From the NCBI RefSeq assembly GCF_016859285.1, contig NC_053420.1, positions 7,798,001 to 7,862,000 on the forward strand: 64,000 bases of DNA, given 5' to 3'. The translations under genes and the position numbers were made by a program. Below are positions 1 to 12,114 of this stretch, piece by piece. This stretch comes from Xiphias gladius. Taxonomy: Eukaryota > Chordata > Actinopteri > Istiophoriformes > Xiphiidae. The notes below the pieces were generated by a model, which did not search any database, was not told where the DNA came from, and worked only from the letters and a program-made list of their open reading frames with translations. The stretch's first letter is position 1. Each line of letters begins with the position of its first letter.

Positions 1-1093
1 AAAAAATCAAAGAATAAAGGCAACGTTCAAGATTGAACCGTGAAATAAATGACAGTGAAATGTTTTTGTTTTTTTTTTCATTTTAGTGCATTCAGTCCTG
101 GAAAATCAGTGTAAATGTCAAACATCCCTCCAGCTGTACCAGTGGTGCTTCAGATCATAAGTTTGCTTTAAACTGCCGTGGGTCTGAGTCTCAGTGTCCT
201 CATTCATCCTTTCATTCATTCAGTCCAGTTGTTTGTGCATGTATGTTCTAATAATCGCTGTCCTTTCAGCAGACTCCCACCTGCCTGCCTTTCCCACCAG
301 CAGAATCACCTAACCTTCCCCCGCCTTAGCTGTCCAGCACTCTGTTATTTGCCTGCCCTTTTTGATCCTGATTGTGTTTTGGACCTTGCCTGTTTTTTTT
401 GGATTTCTGCCTTAGCCTGGCCCTTTGTACTTTGTTTGGCTGCTTGGATTTTTGTATCCTTGGTTCGTTTTGTTTTTTCCTAAGTAAAGACTCTTTACTT
501 TTACATCTGCCTCCTGCACGTGGGGCCCGTTTCCGAGAAACACGACATAAACATGTTGACACTTAATTACAAACAAAATGCCTTATTCTCCAAAATATTT
601 CCCCGGTTTGTGATCTCTACATGAATCTGTATGAGTAAAGGGACATCAGGCGATATCATTAATGGGAAAAGCACAACTCCCTGCAGGTTCTGAATTATAT
701 TTTCCAGTATGTACTGATACATCTTTTTATATTCCAAAAAAATAATTTTCATGTATAGTAGTCCTTTAGAATGAAAATGCAAACGGTGGCCTCAAGCTAC
801 ACTGAAACATATTGAAATACACCCTGTTCATGCAGAGTTCACAGCGGGAACAGGATGCATCTCTCTTGATCAGGAAGTTGTACATCATACATCCTGTCAA
901 ACTGTAATCATCAGCGTGTAGAGAGAAAAAAATGAAGCCCAGAGCCAGCTCAGTTACACTACATTATGCCGGCTTTTGTGCCATCGATACATTAATCTAT
1001 CAAATATCAAGTGGGAATTACACTAGCCTTTCCCCCTGTCTTTGCTCTACTTTTTCTTTCTTTCCCTTGTCACATTTTCTCTCCGACGCCCAG
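1..1093. other. Upstream region / probable intron 5' of lactbl1; contains a repeat-like block
   Basis: No coding exon could be supported here, although lactbl1 needs at least one more 5' exon ending one base into a codon. Positions about 240-560 are pyrimidine-rich and end in a block (about 486-550) that I recognise only loosely as the end of a dispersed fish retroelement. The open frames there are low-complexity and not protein-like. A pyrimidine-rich tract and AG at 1,092-1,093 form the acceptor of the first visible lactbl1 exon. Confidence 0.5.
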
Positions 1094-4000
1094 ATGAGGG
1101 GATGGGTCGCAATGCCAAATCAGAGATGACGTGTCCCCGCTTCCCTGAGCCCCTCCCACTGGAGCATCCTATCCCCAGTCTGAAGGAGGCACTGGAAAAG
1201 GTGAGAGGAGTCGTTCGTCAGGCAAAGATTGAAATCTGCAGTCGTATTTCCGTCATGCGCTCTCAAGTTCGAGGAAATTTACAGGCCGGCTGTCTTAATC
1301 CTTCACACCAAATGCCGTTTGCAGTTGACAGAAGGAGATTAAAGACATAGTGGATGAAAAACGGAGTGTCTGTCTGCGCAAAAAGGTTGTGTTTCTGTGC
1401 GCAGCGAACCGCAGTGTTCCCACTTGTTGTTTTGCCTGCTCATGTCACTTTCCAAACTAAAAGGCACCCCCTAATGAAAATAGCAGGTCTCATTAAACTA
1501 ATATCTTTGGCACAGCAGGACATCAAAGTAATGGCTCTGGGGTTTCATATTGCATTTAATAAGGGATGCCAAAGGGACGCCAAAGTAAAAGCGCAGAAAA
1601 ACAAAACATAAAAATACTGTGTGAAAGTACATTTGAGCTGAGGTGCTCATTTGATAAATTGATGCCTGCAGGTTCGATACAAACAGCATGAGTGTCATTA
1701 CTGACTGTACCACTTCGAAACATGTTGAACGAATGGTATCAACATGCCAAGGCACCAGACCACCAAAACATGGCTTTGAGTTATTATACCCAGAGGAATT
1801 TATTTTGTCCTGCAGTGATGGAAGAGGTATTCAGATCCTGCGCTTAAGTAAAACCACAAAGTAAAAATACTTGAGTACAAGTAAAGGTTCTGTATTTTAA
1901 ATCCTACTTAAGTAAAACTACATAAGTATTATCAGCTGAATGTACCCTAAAGCATCAACATTTAAAAGTACTTGTTCTGCAGGAAATCGGGCCCCTGTCA
2001 GGGACATATTATTATATATGACATTATTAGATCGCTAAAATACTGATGCATCGATGTGTAAGAAGCTTTTTACTGTTGTAGCTGGTCAGGGTGGAGCGAG
2101 TTTTAACTACTGTGTCTATACAGCTAAGTAGATTTATCACAAGATAAATCGAGGGATCATGAGGTAATTAATGGAGTAGGGAAAAAGAAAAAAACAAAGT
2201 TCTTCTACACAAATTTGTATTCATTTATTCATCTATTATCTAATCTTTTTTTTTTTTTAATATTGAATACTTCTATTTCTTTTGGCCTCAGAAAAGTTAT
2301 TTGAAATGAAACCATCTAAGAAATTTCAAATGGAAATGTCTCTTTGATGGTACTGGGACAACTCACTGACATTTGAAACATGAAGCCTCAAATAGACACT
2401 GGTTTAATTTTCAGACCAGAATACATTGTATTTTATAAACTTTAGTATGTTTTTTATGGTAAATATTTCTGTGACATAAATGTTATAGAGTGAAAAGTAC
2501 AACCTTTCCCTCCCAAATGCAGTGGAGTAGCCCACTACTCCTGGCATTTCCATTAAATTTTTCTGATGTGTCTCGTCTTGATGAATTCAAATTCTAAATG
2601 AGTTGGACGCGCTGAGCAAGAGGAAATACAGTAGCAGTGATTGTGCCAGGTAGAGAAATGTACACTTTGTGAGGGATTCATCATCAAGCAGTAAAAATAG
2701 CTGCGGCTGTGATCCCCTGCCGTTTGCAGCGGCTCCTCTGAAACGCATAAAGCGTGCGTTTAACATGTAGCTCAGAGCTACAGTTTGCAGCCTTAATTTC
2801 TTTTCTTGAGAGGCCAGAACAGCAAGTGATCTAAGTGAGCATAATGACAGAGCTGATGATGGCAAGACGTATTCATATTATGTGATGTCGACAGGAGGGG
2901 GGAACGGTCTAGGTCACAAGTTTCAGTAGCACATTTGTGATAAATACAGCTCAGGAAAATAAAATGAAAAAGCTTCCACTATACCTCCTCCACTCTATAG
3001 TCTAAAACTGAGTTCAAACTTCAGAGAATGTCACCTTAATTTCATATGGATTTTCACTGGAGTTTTTCACTTTCGCTAATGGTTTTCTTAACTGTGGGTG
3101 TTGTGAGGCCATTTGTCACAGTGATCAAGGACCGCAAACAAAGGTGCCTCGATTTGACACAGAAATAGTTTACATACATTTTGGCAAATACGCTTTTTCA
3201 CTTCCTTGCTGGGAGACTGATGAGAAGAACGATACCACTCTCACATCTGTGAAGTGAAAATCAAGCCACAGCCAGCAGCCGGTTAGCTTAGGTTAGCATA
3301 AAGACTGGTAGCAGGGGGGAAACAACAAGCCTGTCTTTCTTTAAAGTTTATTTTTTATGAAATAATTTACATTTAAATCCATCTGAAGTGGAAAATTTTT
3401 CCTGCTCTGCCTCCTATAGGTGGACGTTTTGCTTCGGCAGAGCATCAACCCCATCAGCGTTCCCGCTCTGTCGGCCATTGTGATTTTAAACGACACAGTT
3501 TTATGGACCGGCAACTTTGGAAAGAGGAATGCCAGTGACCCTCTCTCAGGACCCCCCAATGAGTACACAATCTACAGGTGAGTCCTGGACTGAAGCCCAT
3601 ATCACAAATGTCACAAATGTCCCTGACAGTGAATCATTCATCTTCGTTAGCCTGCTTGATTAAAGTGGTAACCTGCAAGACCCTTGAAATCACAGTAAAG
3701 TAATACTTTAATTTTGAGGACGAAGGCTGAAATGTTCGCCAAGCTGCCAGGAAAAATAAATTCTGGTATAGAAATACTGTCGAAATAGAAATAGTCGTTT
3801 TTTTTTTTTTTAATCTTATTTTGCTTGGCCTAAAATTGGTCAAATTTAACTATACTGACACTAAAAACTGTTGGAACCAAGAACAAAATATACGCACGTT
3901 TTTGAGCATTGAACGTAAACTCCTCTGAAGCTTATTAAAACTGTATAAATACCAGAAATAAAACTGAGGACATGAGCTCAGTGTCTTCAAAAGTAGCTGA

Positions 4001-7000
4001 TGATCACACATCAAACATCCTCATCTTTTCATGGTCTGTTCAACCACAGTGTTTATCTCTGCTCATTCTGGCTAACCAGTTTTTCCTCCACCGATTCTCT
4101 TGCCGAAATTGGAAACATAAAACACATTGCTTCCTGTGCTGCAGAGGAAACAGTGTGTTTTCATTATGGGATGAGCTTTGTTATATCATCTTGATTCAGT
4201 GTAATGAGACCATGGGCTCTGTATATAGATATCGTTGCACATCTGCACCGTAGCTCCTGACTTTGATGTGTAATTGATGCAGCATGATGGCGATCCCGTT
4301 ACTCCTGAAAGTCTGATGATGACTCTGAAAAGGCAAAGTAACTGCTCAGTGTGTATGGCAGCCCAGGTCTCAAGCTACATAAAAACAGCTGGGATACGCA
4401 ATTAAAGTTATTTACTGCTGGAACAGATCATGGGGGTTTCCAAACAAAGATTTACAGTAGTTAAAAAAAAAAAGGGGGGGGGGGGATATAAAACACAAAA
4501 TCACAGCCACCCCGAATGACAGCAGGTGCCTAAGTACTACATTTGCGGAGTAACGGGCAGTCCTGAGTTGAAGCGGTGGACTGGGTGCTCCTCCAGTCAC
4601 ATGTGTGATGTTGGCAGCAGGGAGGAGTGACAGGCCAGTCACCGAAGGGGGAACTGCACAACAACGTTTTCCATACATGAAAACAAGATAAGCCATACTC
4701 CAGCATCTCTGTGAGGCTGTGCATTATCACAGAGGGGCGTTGAGCTAAAGGCTAACATCGGCATGCTAATATGCTCAGAGTGACGATGCTAGCATTCAGA
4801 TGTTTAGCAGATATCGTATTTAGCATGTTTACCATCTTATTTTAGCATGTTAGCATGCTAAAATCTGTTATGTAGCACCAAAACAAAGTACAGTGGAGGC
4901 TGATGGGAATGCCGTTGAACAGGTAATTAAACAAGTATTGGATTCGACTTTTGAGATCCTACAGTTTCATTAACGCAACACGACATTTCACACAACCCCA
5001 CATTTCAAACTCCACTGCTAACGTTTGTAAAGCAGACCTGCTGTTGATAAAGTGAAGTCTCCATTCCCAGTCCAAGAAAACCCTGATGAGAGTCCAAGAC
5101 TTAAGAAAAGCTCCTCCATAACCACAGAAGATATTATGCAACCATGTTTATGGACTGAGTAGTGCCCCTCCGCCTGTGTCGTTTAATGTTTATAATTGGT
5201 GGAATGTCCCTTTAATACTTGACTTGAAGTACAGTCAGATACAAATGATCTAACTGTCGTCACTGAATGTCCTTTATGCTGAACTTGTAACGGAAATGCC
5301 AACATTTGTTTATACAACACTGTTTGACCAGAACACATTTTTGTTGTTACAAAATGTAGTAACGCACCTTGTTTGCATTACCAATTTACATCAGGAAAAT
5401 ACAGAATAAAATATAATCCTCTGGTGCAAAAACTCAATGTACAATGAAACAATTCAAAATCCGCATGGAAGGAAGGAATAGACCCCCTCCATTCAAAATT
5501 GTGTTTTGGTCAATGTTACTTCCCTTGTATGTTTGAGCTTCACCGTACAGAATGATGTATGTCAGAGTTTGGCACTAGAAGGCTAGCTGTTTCCCACTGT
5601 TTCCAGTCTTTAAGCTAAGCTAAGCTAACCGGCAGCTGGTTATTGCTTCATATTTACCATACAGACACGAGAGTGGTATTGATCTTCTCATCTAACTTTT
5701 GCCACATAAGCATTGTTCCCCAAAAATGTTGAACTATTCCTTTAACTGTCTTTACCAGACCATATGAGTCCCACTGCACTGTTGCACCAAAACACTGAAA
5801 AATACTGTTTTAGGTTCTACCACAATTCCAATGTATAAATCAGTTTACAATTTTGCATGTTGCTACTCAATAAAAACTATAATGAAAATACTGACAGTAA
5901 ATTTATTTAATCTGGCACGGCATATTTTGCTGTTTTTTTACTTCTATTCAACCAAACAAGTCCATCATATGCAATTCTTTTAAACTGCTGGCCAGGCAGA
6001 AGGCAAAAGACATGTTAATGGGGAATTAAAAAAAATAAACAAAGCCAGCTGGCCAGACGTGACGATAAGAGTTTGCAGTAAACAAAAACTGTGCATCAGT
6101 GTGCCAACACAAAGACACAAAGTTTTTTTTTTTTTTGTCAGATTACACAAAGATTAAAACAATCGCATTGCTCCGTTATCTGGCTTTCAGAATTGCCAGC
6201 CTATCCAAAATCTTCCCGACACTGATGCTTTACAAACTGTGGGAGGATGGCAAGGTCGGCTCCCTCGATGATCCTCTGGAGAAATATGTGGAGAACTTCA
6301 CCATCAAAAATCCTCTGGGGAAGACGCGAGACTCAGAGCTGAAATATGTGACAGATGGTCTGATATTCCTGGACAGCGGGGAGGTTCAGATCCGCTCCTC
6401 CTCGGTCACCCTGCGCAGGATGGCCAGCCAGCTCTCAGGTGCGTGGATCCAGTGGATTATAATGAATTAACTTAAAGTTTAACCAAACTCCTGAAACTCC
6501 AGAGAGCCCTGTGACTTACCTTTTCAGAGAGCCAACGGTTGTGATATGAAGAGATCAAATCAGATACAGTATGTCCGTTAGGTCTTCAATCTACAGTACA
6601 TGTTAGGCAGTTGTTTGAAATTGCATCCTTTCTATCAGACAAAACCAAAAAGTGGTGCTGCATTCGAAAAACTGTAGATATGTTTTCTTTATAATTCTTG
6701 TGTTGGATGTGGACACAACTATAAGCACAGGAGCTGACCTACTGAAACTTAAGAATGGAGTAAAAACACCAAAAACTAGAAAATGCGAACAGTAGAGTGC
6801 AGACCTCCGCCAAGGCAAATGTCAAACACCATAAACCAGACTTCAGAGGAAAAAATTCAAATTCATAGTAAATGATCCAGATCTGCTCCAAAATTTAATG
6901 ACTTCTTCCCTGACCCACGCCCCACCACTCCACCAAGTTTGGTGCAAGTCAGTTCAGTAGGTTTTGCGTAATCCCGCCGACAAACAAACAAACAGACACA

Positions 7001-9573
7001 GATGAATCCATAACCTCCTTGGTAACACAGTAATAAAAGTGATTTAGGTCTTTTTTAAGCAAAATGCCAAACGTAATGTTTGAAAGCTTCTCAAATGTGA
7101 GAATTTGCTGCTTTTCCATGTCTTACATTACATTGAAATGAAGATCTCCGGCTTTTAGACTGTTTATCAGACCAAAAAAAAAGCAACTCGAAAACATCCC
7201 CTTTGGCTTTAGGAAACCGCAATGGGGTTTTTTTTTTTCACTCTTTTCTGACATTTTATAGATCAAACAAAGCTTCGAGTAATTAATCCCAACCTTAGTT
7301 GACTTGACCCTTACCTGCCGTCATTTAAAGCCAACAACCTGCAAAGAGACCTTAGACATCTTTAAAAATATTTCTTGCCATTAATGAAGAGAAAAACTAT
7401 GAACAACCATTACGGTCCTATAGGTACAAAAGAATTAAAAAAGGATTCCTCTAGTTTGTATTTAGAGATTGCTGACTTGCAGTAGAGATGCAATAGAGAT
7501 ATTAAACAGTTTATGTCGCAGCTGACTCCTAAGATCCTGGAGTTTTTTTAGCCGTTACATCTATAAATCCACAAAGCAAAATATTTGGTGTGGTCTTGCA
7601 TAAACACGCACCTGTTTGTGTGAAGCAGATTTTTAGTTTGTAACACTTCACACTATGTAATGAAATAAAAGTAAAGATGAGAGAAACACCTGAGGCAAGG
7701 AGAATCATATATCTTTGAATGTCCTTCCTTGTCTCAGTGTCTCACCAAGGTATCAGGGCTGAAACTAACAATCGTGTTTGGAGAACTGTGAGTTTGTCAC
7801 GCAACAATAAGTGTTGTCACAAACGAAACAAAATAACCATCAGACTGAAATATAAAGTGAAGAGGTTGGAGACAAGAGGTGGAAATGTCTCCTGCCTACA
7901 ACATAGTATTCATCTGTTTGTTTGTTTTTTGCTGTTTTTACTGACTAATTTTAGTTTTTTTTATTTAACACTGTTTTACTGTGGGCTGATCCAGGCCTGC
8001 CCAGGAGACTCCGGGCCACAAATCTGCTTTGGAAAGGAAAAACGCAATCTGCAATGAATCTGCTACAAGATGATGTCCTCGTCGCAGACCCAGGCACCAA
8101 GTAAGATTTGTTTTGCTGCGTTATTTCATTTTGTTAATATGCACATTCTTATTGGGCAGACTGGAATAGTAATCTGTGTGAAAATGCATGAATATCTTTA
8201 TTCTTAATGGTCTCTTTATTGTCAGAAAAAAAACCCCAAAAAAACATATTTTAGGCTAAATCTTTGTGATTTTCAAGTGTGGCACTATTAAAAATACTAC
8301 ACTGACCTAAACTCGTGTTTATTTCATTCATCACCTGAAAGTCATCAGTTTTTGATAATTTTAGGACTGAACTCTGAATTCACACGTGTTTTGTAGAGGT
8401 GCTGGAAGGTGGATTTTGTTACCATTGGACACATCCAGGCTAGTTGTTTTCCCCTGCTTCCTGGTTTTGTGCTAAGCAGCTGCTGGCTGTAGCTTCATCA
8501 TTCAACTAGGAAAACCTCTTTTTTTTTAAATCATCTACAGGAACAAACGTACTTTTTAAGATATGCTCCATCTACATAACTTGCTTCCCTCCAGATGTCA
8601 CTACAGCAACCTCGCTTTCTCTCTGCTTGCTCATGTGATGGCCGAGCGGGTGGCTGGAGTTGACTACCAGCGGTGGGTCACAGACAACATCCTGGACCGG
8701 CTGGGGATGGAGGACACGGGCTTTGACATCACCCCGGGGCTGCAGAGTCAAATGGCTTTAGGAGTGTACTCCAGTGGGAAGCCGGCCCCGCTCTATGACC
8801 TGGGTTGGTACCGGCCTTCAGGTCAGATGTTCTCCACAGCGGCAGACTTGGCCAAGTTGGCCATGATGCTGCTTGGTGCTTATCACCGCAAGCTGTTGGA
8901 GCCAGACTCATTGAAGATCATGCTGACTCCACTCTTCAGGTGCGATAAGGACTACTTTGCCAATCGTACCGGGACGCCATGGGAGGTGAACGAGCTGATG
9001 GGCTACGAGGTGGTGCGTAAAGATGGCGATTTGGATGGGTACTCTGCCACCTTCTCTCTGGTTCCCAGACTGAAGGTTGGTTTGGTAGTGCTAATGGCTG
9101 GCAGCAGGTCTCAGAACCAGGATGTGGTCGTCAAGGCCTACAACCATATCATCCCAGCCGTAGAAAAAGCCTTCAGGGAGGCCAAGAAGGTCCTCTTTGC
9201 TCCCCCAAACCCAGAGCCTTACATCGGCTTCTTCACCTACGGCAACATCACCTTCTATGAGATCAAAGTTGGGCCAGAGGGAGTTCTGAGCATGCAGCAG
9301 TTTGGGCCTCAGATTGAAGAGCTGATCCCAGAAAAATACAGGACAATAAAGCTCAACTACCTGGTCGACCGGGTGTTCAGAGTCGTGTTTGAAAAAGAGT
9401 ACCCCTGTGTTTTGCGAGTAGGCACAGCCTCAGTGTCTCTGGAAGCCCAAGATGGCCAATTATTTAACTTCTACACGTTTGACAAACGGGGTTTGTCCCC
9501 TGGTTTTGATGCTCCAGGACTGAATACGTATAATGTGGTCAGAATAGCCCGCAGGCCATCCTTCTCAAGCTGA
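1094..9573 (+). CDS. lactbl1: Beta-lactamase-like protein 1 (LACTBL1), 5'-partial, five exons
   Basis: Exons 1094-1200, 3420-3577, 6191-6438, 7995-8100 and 8595-9573 join in frame with GT-AG borders. The product matches vertebrate LACTBL1, a member of the penicillin-binding protein / class C beta-lactamase superfamily whose substrate is not established. The first visible exon carries the family segment CPRFPEPLPLEHPIPSLKE. The nucleophile motif SxxK is SLSK, just after the start of exon 3. The second motif YxN is YSN at the start of exon 5, and a KDGDLDGY segment lies where the third, KTG-like motif is expected. PAPLYDLGWYRPSGQM and LSPGFDAPGLNTYNV near the end are family hallmarks. The first exon starts with two bases that complete a codon, so an upstream exon, probably with a signal or anchor segment, is missing or unrecognised. 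An in-frame ATG at 1102 is a weaker alternative start. The catalytic-type motifs are intact. The stop is at 9571-9573. Confidence 0.93.
1201..3419. other. lactbl1 intron with repeat copies
   Basis: Non-coding. About 1,815-2,545 holds a dispersed fish repeat recognised by AAGTAAAAATACTTGAGTAC-like sequence near its start and GTGGAGTAGCCCACTACTCC-like sequence near its end. About 3,175-3,340 is a copy of the TTAGCTTAG-type repeat also seen near 5.6, 11.5-12.0 and 30.5 kb. No exon seen. Confidence 0.6.
3175..3340 (+). repeat. Dispersed 'TTAGCTTAG' repeat, half copy
   Basis: It contains ATACCACTCTCACATCTGTG, then CAGCCAGCAGCCGGTTAGC and GCATAAAGACTGG. The same ordered blocks recur at 5,580-5,744 (inverted), 11,459-11,970 (both orientations), 30,510-30,900 (both orientations) and in part at 8,396-8,505, 40,608-40,735 and 62,570-62,655. 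The family appears palindromic with many half copies. Confidence 0.7.
3578..6190. other. lactbl1 intron with repeats
   Basis: No coding exon. About 4,740-4,870 is rich in repeated GCTAACATGCTAA-like words, a common fish dispersed repeat. About 4,460-4,487 is an A run followed by a G run. About 5,580-5,744 is an inverted copy of the TTAGCTTAG-type repeat. The rest is unassigned AT-rich sequence. Confidence 0.6.
5580..5744 (-). repeat. Dispersed 'TTAGCTTAG' repeat, inverted half copy
   Basis: GGCTAGCTGTTTCC, CCAGTCTTTAAGCTAAGC, GAGAGTGGTATTGATCTTCT and TTGAACTATTCCTTTAA follow each other. They are the reverse complement of blocks in the copy at 3,175-3,340, extended to the element's outer end. 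Confidence 0.7.
6439..7994. other. lactbl1 intron with a MITE-like element
   Basis: No coding exon. About 6,800-7,022 is a short repeat whose ends read CCTCCGCCAAGG and, inverted, CCTCCTTGG, a known type of fish dispersed element. The rest is unassigned. Confidence 0.6.
6800..7022. repeat. MITE-like element with CCTCCGCCAAGG / CCTCCTTGG ends
   Basis: The left end reads CCTCCGCCAAGGCA and the right end AACCTCCTTGGTAA, which pair as imperfect inverted termini. The interior has the GATCCAGATCTGCTCC and GACAAACAAACAAACAGAC blocks seen in many fish genomic repeats. It has no coding capacity. Confidence 0.55.
8101..8594. other. Last lactbl1 intron with a repeat fragment
   Basis: It runs from the GTAAGA donor at 8,101 to the TCCAG acceptor at 8,594. 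Positions 8,396-8,505 are a degraded fragment of the TTAGCTTAG-type repeat (GGTGCTGGAAGGTGGATTTT, GCTGCTGGCTGTAGCTTC). Confidence 0.65.
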
Positions 9574-10238
9574 ACTGCTGCAATGCTGTGGCCTAAAGAC
9601 AAGTGGTATGTCCTTTTGATGTGTGAGGAACTGTAAACAAAAAGAAGGCTGTGAATATTGAAAGACCAAGTGGAAAAGTTGGGGTCATTTTGGTGGTCAC
9701 AGATAGGATTGTGCTCTTGATTTACACAGAGCACAGAGAGGGACAGTGTTTTGTGAAATTAATTTTTCTTCTGAATGATGTATGTGACTGTCCTTGAACT
9801 GGTCCTTCATTATGCCTCCTAACTAAACATTCACGCTATAGTGATACAGTGCTTGTGTTTTTCCTGCCTTCATTTAAACCGCTCTCACATTGTCTTGGTC
9901 TGCTCCGTCCTCTGCTCCGTTTTCATGAGTGCGATCAGCAGAACACTGGCTTACAACAAACAGTCGTTGCGGTCATGTACATGAATATTTACATACATTT
10001 CATTTTCAATTCTTGGACAATGATCACAGTTCCATGAAATCATTGTCTCATACATATTTATCTTCTTTCGGTGAAGAGAAAAAAAAGATTTTGTTTCTTT
10101 GTGGTACTATTCTTGTGGCAGGTAAAATCAGGACATTTTCATGGCAGATGTGATTGTGCATCGCTTTTAATTAAATGGGGATGTTGCCATGGGTATGGGA
10201 CTGCTGATTTAATATCAATAATCATGGACTTACATGTG

Positions 10239-10244
10239 AATAAA
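10239..10244 (+). terminator. Candidate lactbl1 polyadenylation signal AATAAA
   Basis: AATAAA lies about 670 bases after the lactbl1 stop codon. A second AATAAA at 10,681-10,686 is an alternative. Assignment is by position only. Confidence 0.35.
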
Positions 10245-11458
10245 TGGCAAAATATTTTGGCTCCCCAGTAAGCATCGAGTAAGGACAGAGAGGCTTTTGG
10301 TTGCCTGTGTGCCACTTTCCTGTGTAATCCCTGAAAATGGACTCCAATTCATCCCTACCACTAACACAAATTATGAATAATACACTGCCCTGACTGCTGC
10401 AGGAAAATTACAGATTCAAGTGTACAAAAATAACCCTCGTAAAGCAAAGGCTGATTTTGACCTTTTATAAGAGACTGACTCTCTGGGAATGTGATGGAAA
10501 TGGAATATAGATTGAAAATGTTGCCTAGTCTTGAAACATCAGGTTCAACGAGTGAAATCGAGGGAATGTGAATGCAATGCTGCCTAAAAAATAAAACTGT
10601 TGTATCTATTTTATATGGCAATGGGTGAAATACTGAAACGGGCATTGAACTATGCAATCCACTTTCGTCACATGCCAAAGAATAAAGCTTGTTCCGATTA
10701 ATTTTGGAAAGGGAAAAAGCACTTGGTTCATGCAGTACTGTAAGTCATCCTGGAACGAAACTGTATCAACATGCAAATTATACCAAGCGCTGATTTTCTG
10801 CTATTGTTGGGGCTGCTATTTTAGTTCAGATGTCACATCAGGCTTATGCAGCCTTCAGAGAAGCAACAATCACACAGTGCAGTCACAATGATGACGAAAT
10901 TCTCATTACAAAGTAATAAAACATCTTAAGTAACCGGGCATTTACAAAAGTTTAAAAAAAAGTAATAATAATAACAATGGCTACACGTGGATAGCTTAGA
11001 CATTTATTCATGTAGCTTTTAAATTAGGCATTGCACAATAGCCACTTTCATATCTGCAAACAAGAGCTTAACAATCAATCAAATCATGTACACACTGGCT
11101 GGCTGTTCAACAAGAGACCAAACAAGATCAAGAAAAAGCTCACGGTAAAGCATTACATTCTTTACTTGCTTACAAGTTCCACTGAAACACGACGAATGAT
11201 TTGACCTGTTTTCACTGCCCGGCACCACGTCAGATTTCCGAAAAAGACCAAGATAAATCTAGTACAACATATTATCATTCAGATCAAATTTGTTTGTCCC
11301 ACTGGGTTCACTCTATAAGGCATACAGCAGTTACAGCATAAGACAGCAGTTGGAATATACAGGCACTTTTGACCAACATTATCCATAGTAACAAAAAAAA
11401 AAACAAGTAATATCAAAGAATACTGTACAAACAAGCTCTTTAATGACATGTAATACGT

Positions 11459-11970
11459 TCAAAGGAATGGTTCAGCATTGTGAGAAAGCCATTTTCTTGG
11501 CGAGAGTTAGATGAGAACATCAACACCACTCTCACATCTGTATAGTAAATATGAAATTGGAACTAGCAGACTGGAAACATGGGGAAGCAGCTAGCCAGGC
11601 TCTGTCCAAGGGTACAAAAGAGATGCACCCAACAGCGCCTTTAAAGCTCACTTATTAACTACTTACAGTATAACTAGTTTGTTTCATCTGTACAAAAACG
11701 AAAGTGTGAAAACGTTGCAGTTTTACAGAAGGTTATGTGCTGGATTATTTCTTGGCCCTGTAAAATTGCAGCTAGTCATTGTTAAACTTCTTGGGTTTTT
11801 TACAAATCGAATAAATGAGATACGCATTAACATCTTAATTAGTGAGCGTTAGAGCTGCTGGAAGGTGGATTTTTGTACCTCTGGACAGAGTCGGGCGGGT
11901 AGATTCCCCCTATTTCCCGTCTTTATGCAGCTTTATGCTAAGCTAAGATGCTGGCTCCAGCTTCATACTG
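11459..11970. repeat. Palindromic 'TTAGCTTAG' repeat, near-complete copy
   Basis: The left half starts AAAGGAATGGTTCAGC and runs through ACCACTCTCACATCTGT, CAGCTAGCCAGGCTCTGTCC and GGTTATGTGCTGGA to TTTCTTGGCC. The right half, inverted, contains GCTGCTGGAAGGTGGATTTT and TTATGCTAAGCTAAG. It shows the element's foldback layout: two diverged halves around a central segment. Confidence 0.7.
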
Positions 11971-12114
11971 CATGGACCGATTTGAGCGTTGTATCCATCT
12001 TCTCCACAAACTCTCAGCAAGAAAGTCAATAAGCGCATTACACAAAATGTCACGCTCCTCCTTTGAAGCAGCTCGGGATCAGCTGCTTGATAGCTTATTC
12101 AAATCAAATCTCAA

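Larger units (their letters stand above)
9574..12114. other. Convergent 3' region between lactbl1 (+) and nmur (-)
   Basis: This should hold the 3' UTRs of both genes. Candidate plus-strand AATAAA signals lie at 10,239-10,244 and 10,681-10,686. A full palindromic copy of the TTAGCTTAG-type repeat occupies 11,459-11,970. I see no further exon. Confidence 0.6.

Noticed and set aside
178-566. Overlapping ORFs of 64-101 codons at the window start, one with a hydrophobic stretch that could be the missing lactbl1 N-terminus
   Set aside because: The frames are low-complexity, pyrimidine-rich and end in repeat-like sequence. None offers a donor that would join the lactbl1 exon at 1,094 in the required phase.
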